DNA of 64,000 nt from Methyloligella sp050110875 (GTDB lineage: Bacteria; Pseudomonadota; Alphaproteobacteria; Rhizobiales; Methyloligellaceae), in contig CP188828.1 of NCBI GenBank assembly GCA_050110875.1, forward strand, positions 1,922,001-1,986,000, given 5' to 3'. Each line of letters opens with the position of its first letter. Within the stretch, counting starts at the first letter, position 1. The position numbers and the translations under genes were made by a program. The notes beneath the pieces were generated by a model, which was not told where the DNA came from, searched no databases, and saw only the letters and a list, made by a program, of their open reading frames with translations. Positions 53,874-63,265 of the stretch are shown here, piece by piece.

Positions 53874-54996
53874 TCATCCGGCCAGCCCGCTGGCCGCGCG
53901 CCTCGCGGCCCGCATCCGGGCCGACGGCCCCTTCTCCGTGGCCGCCTATATGGAAGCCTGCCTGACCGACTCGGAGCATGGCTACTACGCCACACGCCAG
54001 CCGATGGGCCGCGGCGGCGACTTCGTCACGGCGCCGGAGATCAGCCAGATCTTCGGCGAGCTGATCGGCATCTGGGTCATCGCAACCTGGCAGGCCCTTG
54101 GGCAGCCCGAAGAGATTACCGTCGCCGAGCTCGGCCCCGGCCGCGGCACCCTGCTCCACGATGCGCTTCGAAGCTGGCGCAACTTCCCGGACTTCCGCCG
54201 CAGTGTCCGCCTCGCTCTCGTCGAGCGCAGTGACACCTTGAAAGCCATTCAGGCCGACACCCTCGCCGCAGAAATCGAACAGGCACCGCCCGTGCCGGCA
54301 AGCTGGCATGAGAGTCTTCAAACGCTCCCGCCAAGCCCCCTGATCGTCATCGCCAACGAGTTTTTGGACGCCTTGCCGATCCGTCAATTCGTGCGCCGGG
54401 GCCATGCCTGGCACGAGCGGCTGGTGACCTGCGCCGAAGACGGCACATTGGCCTTCGCCGAAAGTCCCGATCCCGCCGGCGATATCCCGCAACTCGCCCG
54501 CTTCGAGAACAAAGCCCATGACGGCGATATCGCGGAGATCCGCCCCGGCGCGGCCGATCTCGTCGCAGCCCTCGCCGCCCGCGGCGAATCCGGCCCTCTC
54601 GCAGCCCTCTTCGTCGATTACGGGCCGGAAGGCTTCGGCCCCGGCGACACACTGCAGGCGGTGCGCGGTCACGGTTTCGCCGATCCCCTCGAAGCACCGG
54701 GCGAGGCCGACATCACCGCACATGTGGATTTTTCCGCTATCACCGGGCAAGCGATACGGGAGGGCTTGTCTGCATACGGCCCCATGCCGCAAGGTGAGTT
54801 TCTTCTGAAGCTCGGCCTGGCTCAGCGACAGGAGCAATTGCTGAGGTCGGCAACGCCGGATCAAAGACCCATGCTCGCAACGGGCGCCAACCGTTTGATC
54901 GACCCCCAACAGATGGGGGTGCTGTTCAAGGCCTTCGCGCTGACCGGCCGCGGAGTGCCGCCCCCGCCGCCCTTTTCCACCGGATCGGAAGCTTAA
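53863..54996 (+). CDS. SAM-dependent methyltransferase, MidA/NDUFAF7 type
   Basis: 377 residues from the ATG at 53863 (an in-frame ATG lies at 53851), overlapping lgt. SAM-binding motif ELGPGRGTLLHDALR, IVIANEFLDALPIRQFVRRG and DYGPEGFGPGDTLQA match the MidA family. Human NDUFAF7 methylates an Arg of complex I subunit NDUFS2; bacterial role is likely related to respiratory complexes but untested. pgeF follows. Confidence 0.92.
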   Translation: MPLDHPASPLAARLAARIRADGPFSVAAYMEACLTDSEHGYYATRQPMGRGGDFVTAPEISQIFGELIGIWVIATWQALGQPEEITVAELGPGRGTLLHDALRSWRNFPDFRRSVRLALVERSDTLKAIQADTLAAEIEQAPPVPASWHESLQTLPPSPLIVIANEFLDALPIRQFVRRGHAWHERLVTCAEDGTLAFAESPDPAGDIPQLARFENKAHDGDIAEIRPGAADLVAALAARGESGPLAALFVDYGPEGFGPGDTLQAVRGHGFADPLEAPGEADITAHVDFSAITGQAIREGLSAYGPMPQGEFLLKLGLAQRQEQLLRSATPDQRPMLATGANRLIDPQQMGVLFKAFALTGRGVPPPPPFSTGSEA

Positions 54997-55007
54997 GCGG
55001 GAGCATC

Positions 55008-55790
55008 ATGGTCACACCCGACAAAGCCATGCTGACGGCCGGCGCCCTGGAAGAGCAGCCGGGTTTCGCCCATGGCTTCTTCACCCGCCAAGGCGGGGCG
55101 TCCGACGGCATCTACGAATCGCTGAATTGCGGCGTCGGCTCCAAGGACGATTCCGCCAATGTCCTGCAGAATCGCACCTTGGTGGCGGAGACCCTCGGCG
55201 TTTCGCCCGAGAACCTGCTCACCCCCTATCAGATTCACAGCGCCACGGCGGTCGTGGCCGAAGGGCCCTGGAACGGCGAACCGCCCCAGGCCGACGCCAT
55301 CGTGACGGCGACCCCCGGCCTCGCCGTGGGCGTTCTGACCGCCGATTGCGCGCCGATTCTGTTCGCCGACCCGAACGCCAAGGTGATCGCCGCAGCCCAT
55401 GCCGGCTGGCGCGGCGCGGTTGCCGGCATCGCCGAGGCCGCCTTGGAGGCCATGAGCAGCCTCGGCGCGCGGCCGGACAATGTGGTGGCAGCCATCGGAC
55501 CCACCATCTCCCTCAGCGTTTACGAGGTCGGCCAGGATTTCAGGGACAACCTCCTCAAGGAGGATCCGGAAGCCGACACATTCTTCGAAATCGACGAAAG
55601 CACCGGAGAGCCCCATTTCGACCTTTCCGGCTATGTCGCCGAGCGTCTCGCCCGCGCCGGCGTGGGAAATATCGTCGATATCGGCCTTTGCACCTATTGC
55701 GACGAGGCGCGGTTTTTCAGCTTCCGGCGCTCCGTACATTGGGGCGAAGATGACTATGGCCGCCAAATCTCTGCCATTGTCTTGACCTGA
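55008..55790 (+). CDS. pgeF: Peptidoglycan editing factor PgeF (laccase-domain/DUF152)
   Basis: 260 residues. Zinc-binding His77 (YQIHSATA), Cys114 (ADCAPILF) and His131 (HAGWRG) make the YfiH/PgeF active site; GPTISLSVYEVG is also typical. PgeF removes wrong L-Ser from peptidoglycan precursors (UDP-MurNAc-Ser). It is the last of three conserved genes lgt-midA-pgeF. Confidence 0.93.
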   Translation: MVTPDKAMLTAGALEEQPGFAHGFFTRQGGASDGIYESLNCGVGSKDDSANVLQNRTLVAETLGVSPENLLTPYQIHSATAVVAEGPWNGEPPQADAIVTATPGLAVGVLTADCAPILFADPNAKVIAAAHAGWRGAVAGIAEAALEAMSSLGARPDNVVAAIGPTISLSVYEVGQDFRDNLLKEDPEADTFFEIDESTGEPHFDLSGYVAERLARAGVGNIVDIGLCTYCDEARFFSFRRSVHWGEDDYGRQISAIVLT

Positions 55791-55954
55791 GACGCGTTCA
55801 CCATGTTTGGCGATCGCGGTGGGGAACCCTGCTGAGCGGCTGGACGGCATGGGGGGCCGGCAGTTAAACTCTTGTTAAGTATAGAGGGTTGGGGCGCGAC
55901 GAAGCTGCAGACCGTAGCGTTCGTGCCCTGCGGCCAACAGAGGGAGTAGATTTG

Positions 55955-57043
55955 TTGGACGCGGTGTTCAGACCCGTGCTTTCGGCACTTCGTGACATCA
56001 CGGTCGGCCGTCTCATGGGAGCTGCAGTCATCGTCCTAGCGGCGGTGAGCCTGAGCGGCTGCACGGGTGGCGGCAGCGTGCCCTTCGGCTCCTCGCTCTT
56101 CGCGCCGAAAAACTACGCCCTCTCGCCCATCATCGGCGCCCCGTCCAATGTCAGCGAAGAGATGACCCAGCTTCTGGTCCAGCAGGGCCAGGCCCGCGGC
56201 GTCACCATCGTACCGAACGGCAAGGACGCCCCTTTCACCCTCCGCGGCTACCTCGTGGCCAGTCGCGAGCGGCGCGGCGCGACCATCTCCTATATCTGGG
56301 ACGTCAACGATGCCAGCGGCAAGCGGGTCAACCGCATCTCCGGCGAGCAGCAAGTGCCCCGGCCGAGCAGCGACCCCTGGAGCGGCGTCGGTGCCAAGGA
56401 GCTGCGCCAGATCGCCGACAAGACCATCGCCGGCTTGTCCGGCCGTGGTGGCGGCGGCACGTCACCGCCTGCGACCGCCGCGGCACCGCCTTCCAGCTCC
56501 GCCCCGACATCCTCCACCGGCGGGGGATCGGGCACCGGCGGCGGATCGGGTGCCGGCGGCGCTGCAGTCGGCGGGATCACCGACTTCTTCAGCCGGAACT
56601 TTGGCGGCGGCTCATCCGGCACCGGCAGCACGGCGGATTCAAAACCCAACACGCCGGCCGTCGCAGCGGCACCGGCAACGAGCGGGCCGACCACGACCCT
56701 CGTAGCACCCGTGCGCGGTGCTCCCGGCGACGGCGAGACCTCCCTCGCCAACGCCCTCAAGAAACGGCTTTCCGCCGACGGCGTGAAGCTCGCCCGGTCG
56801 CGCGGCAGGAACGTCTATACGGTGCAAGGGCAAGTTTCGGTGAAGAGCGCCGGCGGCAATCGCGAGACCGTGCGCATCGACTGGAACGTGCTCGACCCGA
56901 GCGGCAAGCGTCTCGGCACCGTGTCCCAGCAGAACACCATCAGCAAGGGATCGCTGAACGGTCCTTGGGGCGCCATCGCCGATGCTGCGGCGGGCGCCGC
57001 CGCCGACGGTATCATCAAGCTGTTGCCGAAGCAGAGCGGCTAA
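55955..57043 (+). CDS. Putative lipoprotein with two repeated domains
   Basis: 362 residues from TTG at 55955 (GAGGGAG nine bases upstream; TTG 55952 is equally possible). Lipoprotein signal: IVLAAVSLSGC with Cys36 as the lipidated residue. After that come two related modules (residues about 75-155 and 275-360): TLRGYLVASRERRG ... WDVNDASGKRVNRISGEQQV and TVQGQVSVKSAGGN ... WNVLDPSGKRLGTVSQQNTI. A Gly/Ser/Pro-rich linker of about 100 residues separates them. Function unknown. Between pgeF and prs. Confidence 0.8.
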   Translation: MDAVFRPVLSALRDITVGRLMGAAVIVLAAVSLSGCTGGGSVPFGSSLFAPKNYALSPIIGAPSNVSEEMTQLLVQQGQARGVTIVPNGKDAPFTLRGYLVASRERRGATISYIWDVNDASGKRVNRISGEQQVPRPSSDPWSGVGAKELRQIADKTIAGLSGRGGGGTSPPATAAAPPSSSAPTSSTGGGSGTGGGSGAGGAAVGGITDFFSRNFGGGSSGTGSTADSKPNTPAVAAAPATSGPTTTLVAPVRGAPGDGETSLANALKKRLSADGVKLARSRGRNVYTVQGQVSVKSAGGNRETVRIDWNVLDPSGKRLGTVSQQNTISKGSLNGPWGAIADAAAGAAADGIIKLLPKQSG

Positions 57044-57156
57044 CCAGTTCTCCCCAATTTACCATTCCGTCACATTGCGCGGTTTACAGGCCGCGCAGTG
57101 GCTTGTTAAAAGCGCGCCACTTCAGGCATTCCTCGGCCGTCCGGGAGCGGTGAACA

Positions 57157-58089
57157 ATGAAACTGGTTGCAGGCAACAGCAACCGCCCTCTCGCTGAGGC
57201 GATTTCCAGCTATCTCGACACCCCCCTCACAAAGTGCATCGTGCGGCGCTTCGCCGACATGGAGATCTTTGTAGAGGTACAGGAGAATGTCCGCGGCGAA
57301 GACGTCTTCGTGATCCAGTCGACCTCCGCGCCGGCCAACGATCACCTGATGGAGCTGCTCATCATCATCGATGCGCTCCGCCGCGCCTCCGCCCGGCGCA
57401 TCACCGCCGTACTGCCCTATTTCGGCTATGCGCGCCAAGACCGCAAACCCGGCCCCCGCACGCCGATCTCCGCCAAGCTGGTCGCCAATATGATCGTCCG
57501 CGCCGGCGCCGACCGGGTGCTGACCCTCGATCTCCATGCCGGCCAGATTCAAGGCTATTTCGACATCCCGACCGACAACCTCTTCGCCGCGCCGGTCATG
57601 GTGCAGGACATCCGCGAGGTTTTCGACGTCAACAACATCATGGTGGTCTCGCCCGATGTGGGCGGCGTGGTCCGCGCCCGCGGCCTCGCCAAGCGCATCG
57701 ATGCGCCGCTCGCCATCGTCGACAAGCGCCGTGAAAGCCCTGGCGAATCCGAGGTGATGAACGTCATCGGCGACGTCTCGGGCCGGAACTGCATCCTGGT
57801 CGACGATATCGTCGATTCCGGCGGCACCCTCATCAATGCCGCCGATGCCTTGCTGGAAAAGGGCGCCACCAGCGTCGTCGGCTATATCAGCCACGGCGTG
57901 CTTTCGGGCGGGGCGGTCTCCCGCGTCATCGGGTCCAAGCTGAAGGAGCTGGTGCTGACCGACTCCATCCAGCCGACCGAGGCCGTGAAGAACGCCCATA
58001 ACATCCGCATCCTTCCCATCGCCTCGTTGCTCGGCGAGGCGGTCGCCCGCACCGCCGACGAGAAGTCGGTCTCCAGCCTGTTTTATTGA
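57157..58089 (+). CDS. prs: Ribose-phosphate pyrophosphokinase
   Basis: 310 residues. Class I PRPP synthetase motifs: RFADMEIFVEVQENVRG, DRVLTLDLHAGQIQGYFDIP (metal/ATP site) and the PRPP loop ILVDDIVDSGGTL. It makes PRPP for nucleotide, His and Trp synthesis. It is the central essential gene of this block. Confidence 0.97.
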   Translation: MKLVAGNSNRPLAEAISSYLDTPLTKCIVRRFADMEIFVEVQENVRGEDVFVIQSTSAPANDHLMELLIIIDALRRASARRITAVLPYFGYARQDRKPGPRTPISAKLVANMIVRAGADRVLTLDLHAGQIQGYFDIPTDNLFAAPVMVQDIREVFDVNNIMVVSPDVGGVVRARGLAKRIDAPLAIVDKRRESPGESEVMNVIGDVSGRNCILVDDIVDSGGTLINAADALLEKGATSVVGYISHGVLSGGAVSRVIGSKLKELVLTDSIQPTEAVKNAHNIRILPIASLLGEAVARTADEKSVSSLFY

Positions 58090-58291
58090 TCGCCGCAGCG
58101 CGCAAGCATGCGCCGCGATCGGCCGCCGTCCTCTGGAGGCGATTCTCCCAAGCAATTTTCTAAGGGATTGTCCCTAAGGATTTTTGTCGCGCCGGCGGAA
58201 CCGATCCGTGTCACCGGCGCGTTATCGCTGGGTGCCATACGGCACGCTGAATACTTAATAGATTTCAATTTGCAATGAGGAGGAGCCCACC

Positions 58292-58726
58292 ATGCATGTC
58301 ACTCTCGAGCACGCCCAGCAGGCCATCGAGGCCGCCCGCAAGAAGGCGAAGGATCTCGATCTCAAAATGTGCATCGCGGTCGTCGATTCCGGCGGCAACC
58401 TGAAAGCCTTCGAGCGCATGGACGACGCCTGGGTGGGCAGTATCGACATCGCCTTCAAGAAGGCCAAGACGGCCTGCTTCTTCGGCATGGCCACCGGCGA
58501 GCTCGGCAAGCTCTCCCAGCCGGGCAAGCCGCTCTACGGCATCGAGGTCTCCAATGACGGCTTGGTGACCTTCCCCGGCGGCGTGCCGATCGTGGACGAG
58601 GACGGCTATCTGGTGGGCGCCGTCGGTGCCAGCGGCAGCACGGTGGAGAACGACCACACGGTGGCCGAGGCGGCCGTGAAGGTGCTCGGCGTCACCGAGC
58701 TGCCCGAGCATCCCTGGCGCACCTAG
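58292..58726 (+). CDS. GlcG/HbpS-family (DUF336) heme-binding-like protein
   Basis: 144 residues, start preceded by GAGGAGGAG. Family motifs: EHAQQAIEAARKKAKDLDLK, VVDSGGNLKAFERMDDAW, GASGSTVENDHTVAEAAVK. HbpS binds heme and redox-sensing kinases; GlcG sits near glycolate genes elsewhere. The role here is open. Convergent with the regulator operon. Confidence 0.9.
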   Translation: MHVTLEHAQQAIEAARKKAKDLDLKMCIAVVDSGGNLKAFERMDDAWVGSIDIAFKKAKTACFFGMATGELGKLSQPGKPLYGIEVSNDGLVTFPGGVPIVDEDGYLVGAVGASGSTVENDHTVAEAAVKVLGVTELPEHPWRT

Positions 58727-58774
58727 AGCCCTGCGGGTGCCACAGCTTTAGAGAAATTTCCGGGAACGGAGCGC

Positions 58775-59854
58775 TTACGCCGCGGATCTGTCGGCGGCGC
58801 TTCGCTCCTGGAACACGACCAGGATACGGGTTCCGCGCTCCTTCGGCGCATGCTGGAGCTCGGCTCCCAGCTTCTGGGCCATGGCGGTCACGATCTTTTG
58901 CCCCAGGCCCGTGGAGTTCCGGCTCATATCCGTCGCCGAGCCCACGCCGTCATCCTCCACGCTGAGCACGACCTTGCCGTCCGCGGATCGCTTGAGCCCG
59001 ATGCGGATCGGCCCGCTGCCATCGGGATAGGCGTATTTCCAGGCGTTGATGATCAGCTCGTTCAAGATGACGCCGATGGCGACGGCCCGGTCCGGATCGA
59101 GATGCAGGGGATCGGCCTCGAAGCTGAGCTGGGAAAGTCCCTCGTCTTCCGACGAGCGCCGGAGATCTTCCACCAGTTCCGATAGATACTGATCCACGGC
59201 AACCGACTCCACGCCATCCGACGTGTAGAGCCGCTTATGCACCTCGGCCACGGCGAGCACGCGGGCTACGGCGTTTTTCAGGGTCTCGCGGGTCTCGTCG
59301 CTATTCGAATGCACCGCCTGGATCTGCAACATTGAGGCGATCAGCTGCAGGCTGTTGGAAACCCGGTGATTGACCTCGCGCAACAGAACGGCCCGCTCGG
59401 CGGCCAGCGCCTTGAACCGGTCGCGCGCTTCGCGCACCTCTTTCTCGGCGGCTTCCTTCGCCAGCCGCATTTCCTCACCGGCGATCGCGCTCTCCACCGC
59501 CACCTTGATCAGCACGATGAAGTGGCCTTCGACATCCTTCACCACATAATCGGCCGCCCCTGCCTTCAGCGCCGCCACCGCGATACGGCTCTCCGCCGCC
59601 GCCGTCACGAACACCACGGGCACGTGGGAAAGATCCTTGCGGATCCGCTCCAAGGTCTCCAGCCCGTCCATGCCGGGCATGAGATGGTCGAGCGCGACCG
59701 CGTCGAAGGATTGCTCCTTAAGCCGCGCGATGCCGCTTTCCCCATCCGGCTCCGTATGGACTTCGCAGCCCTGGCGCTCCAATTCGCGTTGCACGAGCCG
59801 GCGCAGGCCAGGGTCGTCGTCGATATAGAGAATGCGCAATCTCTCTTTGCCCAT
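58775..59854 (-). CDS. Response regulator-histidine kinase protein (REC-HisKA_2/HWE)
   Basis: 359 residues. Receiver domain with Asp56 (ALDHLMP) and Lys106, then a helical linker and a kinase of the HisKA_2 class: phospho-His163 in LREVNHRVSNSLQLIASML, NELIINAWKYAYP and EDDGVGSATDMSR. This REC-kinase order fits a downstream relay that receives a phosphoryl group and passes it on or acts as sensor. Last gene of the operon 60290-59856-58775; two-base gap from the previous gene. Confidence 0.92.
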   Translation of the reverse strand: MGKERLRILYIDDDPGLRRLVQRELERQGCEVHTEPDGESGIARLKEQSFDAVALDHLMPGMDGLETLERIRKDLSHVPVVFVTAAAESRIAVAALKAGAADYVVKDVEGHFIVLIKVAVESAIAGEEMRLAKEAAEKEVREARDRFKALAAERAVLLREVNHRVSNSLQLIASMLQIQAVHSNSDETRETLKNAVARVLAVAEVHKRLYTSDGVESVAVDQYLSELVEDLRRSSEDEGLSQLSFEADPLHLDPDRAVAIGVILNELIINAWKYAYPDGSGPIRIGLKRSADGKVVLSVEDDGVGSATDMSRNSTGLGQKIVTAMAQKLGAELQHAPKERGTRILVVFQERSAADRSAA

Positions 59855-59855
59855 C

Positions 59856-60293
59856 TTACTCCGCCGCAGGCACCTGGATTACTGAAAAGAACAGACCCAA
59901 CTGCCGAATGGCGTTGGCAAAGCTCTCATAGTCGACCGGCTTGGTAATATAGACGTTGCAGCCGAGGTCGTAGCAGCGCTGGATTTCTTCCTCGTCATCG
60001 GTCGTCGTCAACACGATGACGGGCGAACGTTTGAGGTTCTCATTCTCCTTAATCTTCCTGAGAATGTCGATACCGCTCATATCCGGCAAGTTCAGATCGA
60101 GCAGCACGAGATAGGGCTTGCCCTTGCTGGTGAGTCCCGTGCCGTCGGCGCCGAACATGAACTCCATGGCCTCGGAGCCGTTCTGGAAGGGCAGGATCTC
60201 GTTGTTCACGCCGGCCCGCCTGATATTCTTCTCGATGAGGCGTCCATGGCCTTCATCGTCTTCGATCATGATGATGGTCACCGGCTGGGTCAT
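59856..60293 (-). CDS. Single-domain response regulator
   Basis: 145 residues, only a receiver domain: acidic pocket EDDEG, Asp66 in LLDLNLPDM, Thr in VLTTTDD and Lys in TKPVD. It resembles CheY-like regulators linked to bacteriophytochrome or CHASE3 kinases. The start overlaps the kinase stop by four bases. It probably shuttles phosphate between the CHASE3 kinase and another protein. Confidence 0.93.
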   Translation of the reverse strand: MTQPVTIIMIEDDEGHGRLIEKNIRRAGVNNEILPFQNGSEAMEFMFGADGTGLTSKGKPYLVLLDLNLPDMSGIDILRKIKENENLKRSPVIVLTTTDDEEEIQRCYDLGCNVYITKPVDYESFANAIRQLGLFFSVIQVPAAE

Positions 60294-61795
60294 GCTGCCG
60301 TCCTTTCGTTTTTCGGAAGCTTCTTGGGTAGCGTCACGATGAACACGCTGCCCTCCCCGAAGACTGATTCGACCTTCATATCGCCGCCGAGCCGGCGCAC
60401 CAGAGCCCGCACATGGGCCAGGCCGATGCCCTCCCCCGGTGTATCCTGGGCGCCGGACCGGCGAAACAGCTCGAAAATCCGCTGATAATCCTTTTCCTCG
60501 ATGCCGCGGCCGTTGTCGCGCACTTCGTAGATCACTTGCAAAGGCGTCTCCCGCCCGCTGATCTCGACAACCCCCGGAACCCCGGGACGTAAATATTTCA
60601 AGGCGTTATCGATGAGATTGGAGAAGATCTGCTCGAGTGCCAGCCGGTCGCTATAGACATCGGGAAGCGGCTCTACCTTGAACTCCGCCTCCGCCTCGCT
60701 CGCCTGATGCGCCACCGTACCGGTCAGCTCGTCGGCGAGCTCCGTCATATCGATGAATTCCGCCTTGAACTCCCTGCGCCCTTCCCGCGACAATTTCAGC
60801 ACCGCGCTGATCAGCTTGTCCATCTTGCTGATGGAGCTCTTGATGAACTGAAGCGCCTCGTCGAAATCCGTGTAGAGCTCGTCCTCGGTCTCCGCTTCCG
60901 CCTCCCGCTCCTCCTTTTCGTCGGCTTCCTGGTTCTGTCGCAGCGACGCCATCTGCATGAAGATCTGGTCGCGCAGAGATTCCAGCTCGCTGGTGAAGCC
61001 CATGATATTGACCAGGGGCGACCTGAGATCGTGACTGACGATATAGGCGAAGCGCTGCACTTCCTCGTTGGCGGCGATCAGATCGCGGGAGCGGTCGGCG
61101 ACCAGGGATTCCAAATTTTCGTTGGTTTCGATCAGTTCCCGCTGCGCCGCCTCGCGTTCGCGGTTCGAGCGGCGCAGCGCGAGCAACGCCAGGACACCCA
61201 GTCCCAAGCTGAACACGCTGCCGATCCCCATGAGCACGAACATGCCGACAGAAGACTGGCTCGCCTCGGTCCCGCGCTCCCGATAGAGCGCCGCCTCTTC
61301 CCCCAGCATATCCCGCGCCACCGCATTGATGCGCACCATGGCATCCCGGTTTTCGGTCCGCCGCACGATCTCGTTGGCGGCCTCCAACCGATCTTGCTGG
61401 CGAAGCTGAATCACGGCCCGGAAATCGGCAAGCCGTTGCTCGATGAGCGGCCGGATGATCCCCAAACGTTCGAGTTGCGACGGGTTGCCGGAAACGAGAT
61501 CGGACAATTCGGAAAGCTGCTTGGTGACCGCGCTGACCGCTTGGGCGTATTCCGTCAGAAAGGCCCGTTCCTCGGTAATGACGTAGCCGCGCTCGGCGCT
61601 CTCCGCCAGCCGGAGCGCCAGCAGCAGATCGCTGATCTCTCCCTCCACCGCCAGCGCATGTGCCACGCTTTCGGCGCTGCGTTGCGACTGATAGGCGAAG
61701 ATCGCCGCGAAAATGCTGATCACGACCATGAGCGCAAAGCCGATACCGAGCGGCACCGCAGGCGGAATGCGCCTTAGCCTTGTCGACAGTCTCAC
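60290..61795 (-). CDS. CHASE3-type sensor histidine kinase
   Basis: 501 residues. TM1 about 14-36 and TM2 about 183-207 flank a CHASE3 sensor (SAERGYVITEERAFLTEYAQ) with its typical helical bundle. HisKA follows with His255 in FAYIVSHDLRSPLVNI, then an unusual acidic insert (EADEKEEREAEAETEDE) and the ATPase with NLIDNALKYLRPGV and DNGRGIEEKD. CHASE3 binds unknown extracellular ligands. First gene of the signalling operon. Confidence 0.92.
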   Translation of the reverse strand: MRLSTRLRRIPPAVPLGIGFALMVVISIFAAIFAYQSQRSAESVAHALAVEGEISDLLLALRLAESAERGYVITEERAFLTEYAQAVSAVTKQLSELSDLVSGNPSQLERLGIIRPLIEQRLADFRAVIQLRQQDRLEAANEIVRRTENRDAMVRINAVARDMLGEEAALYRERGTEASQSSVGMFVLMGIGSVFSLGLGVLALLALRRSNREREAAQRELIETNENLESLVADRSRDLIAANEEVQRFAYIVSHDLRSPLVNIMGFTSELESLRDQIFMQMASLRQNQEADEKEEREAEAETEDELYTDFDEALQFIKSSISKMDKLISAVLKLSREGRREFKAEFIDMTELADELTGTVAHQASEAEAEFKVEPLPDVYSDRLALEQIFSNLIDNALKYLRPGVPGVVEISGRETPLQVIYEVRDNGRGIEEKDYQRIFELFRRSGAQDTPGEGIGLAHVRALVRRLGGDMKVESVFGEGSVFIVTLPKKLPKNERTAA

Positions 61796-61858
61796 AGCTC
61801 TTCGGACCCTTTCGGCATTCGGTTTCGAGCGAGTGGGATTGCCCCTATAGCGTGCGGG

Positions 61859-63082
61859 CTAGTCATAGACCAAGCCTTCGGGCAGCGCGTTCACGTCCCG
61901 CGTGCCGGTCAGCGCCATGCCCACATCGAGCTCTTCGGCAAGCAGTTGAAGCGCCGTGCGCACGCCCCGCTCGCCGTAGGCCGCCAAGCCATAGAGATAG
62001 GCGCGGCCGATAAAGCACCCTTGGGCGCCGAGCCCAAGCGCCTTCAGCACATCCAGCCCCGTCCTGATGCCGCCGTCGAAATAAAGCGCCAGATCCTCCC
62101 CCACCGCATCGCGGATCGCCGGAAAAGCCTTCGCCGTCGAAAGCGCGCTGTCGAGCTGACGCCCGCCGTGATTGGAGACCAGGATCCCGTCGGCGCCGAT
62201 ATTGCGGGCGAGCCGCGCATCCTCCGCATCCAGCACGCCCTTTAAGACCAGCTGGCCGGGCCAGTTCTCCCGCACCCATTCGAGATCCGCCACGTCGAAG
62301 GCGCCCTTGTAATTGCGCGCCACCCAATCGGAGACATTGGCCAGATCGCCCGAGCCGGGTGCGTATTCCTTCAATGTTCCCAAGGTCCGGCGCGGGCTGG
62401 TGAACCAGCGCCATAGCCAGCCCGGCCGCTTCGACATGTGATAGGCAAGCTTCGGCCTTACCTTCAGCGGCACCGTCAGCCCGTTGTCGAGATCGCGGTT
62501 TCGTCGGCCCTGAAGATGTGCATCCATGGTCAGCACCAGGGTCGAGCAGCCCGCCTTTCGTGCCCGCGCCAAGAGGGAGGCATTCACCCCGCGATCCTTG
62601 AACATGTAGAGCTGGTACATGAAAGGCGAGGAGGTTGCCTTCGCGACATCCTCGATGGAGCAGATCGAGAAGGTGCTGAGGCAGAAGGGAACACCGAAAG
62701 ATTCCGCTCCCTTAGCCGCCAGAACCTCTCCATAGGGATGCAGCAGCCCCGCGAAACCGGCCGGTCCCAAGGCCACCGGCATGCTGGCGGGCTGGCCCAG
62801 GAAATCCGTCCGCCGGTTGCGACGCGAAGCATCCACCATCACCCGTTGCCGCAGCCGAACCTCCGCCAGATCCCGGATATTGGCGCGGAGCGTCACCTCG
62901 TCATAGGAGCCGCCCTCGACGAAATCGAAAATGCCGAGCGGCAGCCGGCGCTTGGCCGCTTCGCGCAGCAATCCGCCATGGGCCGCGAGCGGCGCTTCCG
63001 CCGCCGTCTCCAATGCCGCCTCGGTCTCGTCAAGCGCGGCTTCTGCCGCCCCTGCATCGGTTTCGGGAGAATATACGCTCAC
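61859..63082 (-). CDS. FMN-dependent alpha-hydroxy-acid dehydrogenase
   Basis: 407 residues. FMN_dh family: the N-terminal 40 residues are Ala/Glu-rich and not conserved. Then FDFVEGGSYDEVTLRANI, PVALGPAGFAGLLHPYGE, VSNHGGRQLDSALST (catalytic His), DGGIRTGLDVLKALGLGA and GRAYLYGLAAYGERGV. Relatives are L-lactate dehydrogenase LldD, glycolate and mandelate oxidases. Substrate not fixed. It is next to the signalling operon, same strand, but with its own upstream region. Confidence 0.92.
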   Translation of the reverse strand: MSVYSPETDAGAAEAALDETEAALETAAEAPLAAHGGLLREAAKRRLPLGIFDFVEGGSYDEVTLRANIRDLAEVRLRQRVMVDASRRNRRTDFLGQPASMPVALGPAGFAGLLHPYGEVLAAKGAESFGVPFCLSTFSICSIEDVAKATSSPFMYQLYMFKDRGVNASLLARARKAGCSTLVLTMDAHLQGRRNRDLDNGLTVPLKVRPKLAYHMSKRPGWLWRWFTSPRRTLGTLKEYAPGSGDLANVSDWVARNYKGAFDVADLEWVRENWPGQLVLKGVLDAEDARLARNIGADGILVSNHGGRQLDSALSTAKAFPAIRDAVGEDLALYFDGGIRTGLDVLKALGLGAQGCFIGRAYLYGLAAYGERGVRTALQLLAEELDVGMALTGTRDVNALPEGLVYD

Positions 63083-63265
63083 GGTATTCTTCTACGCTTC
63101 CGGTTGCTCGACGATCGTGGGAGAGTCCTCAAGAAAGGTGCGCCAGCCGTATGAGGCGGGAATGAAACCTGCAACCCCCGCTCATGGTTCGGCCTTGAAG
63201 CCGATTTTTGGACGCCACCGCCCCGATTTGAGCTCCCCGCTAAAGCTATAGCAGATTGCGTGCCA

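Noticed and set aside
58197..58223. EcfG-type promoter before the GlcG-like gene
   Set aside because: GGAAC and CGTT are present but 18 bases apart, longer than the usual 16 or 17, so it was not called.
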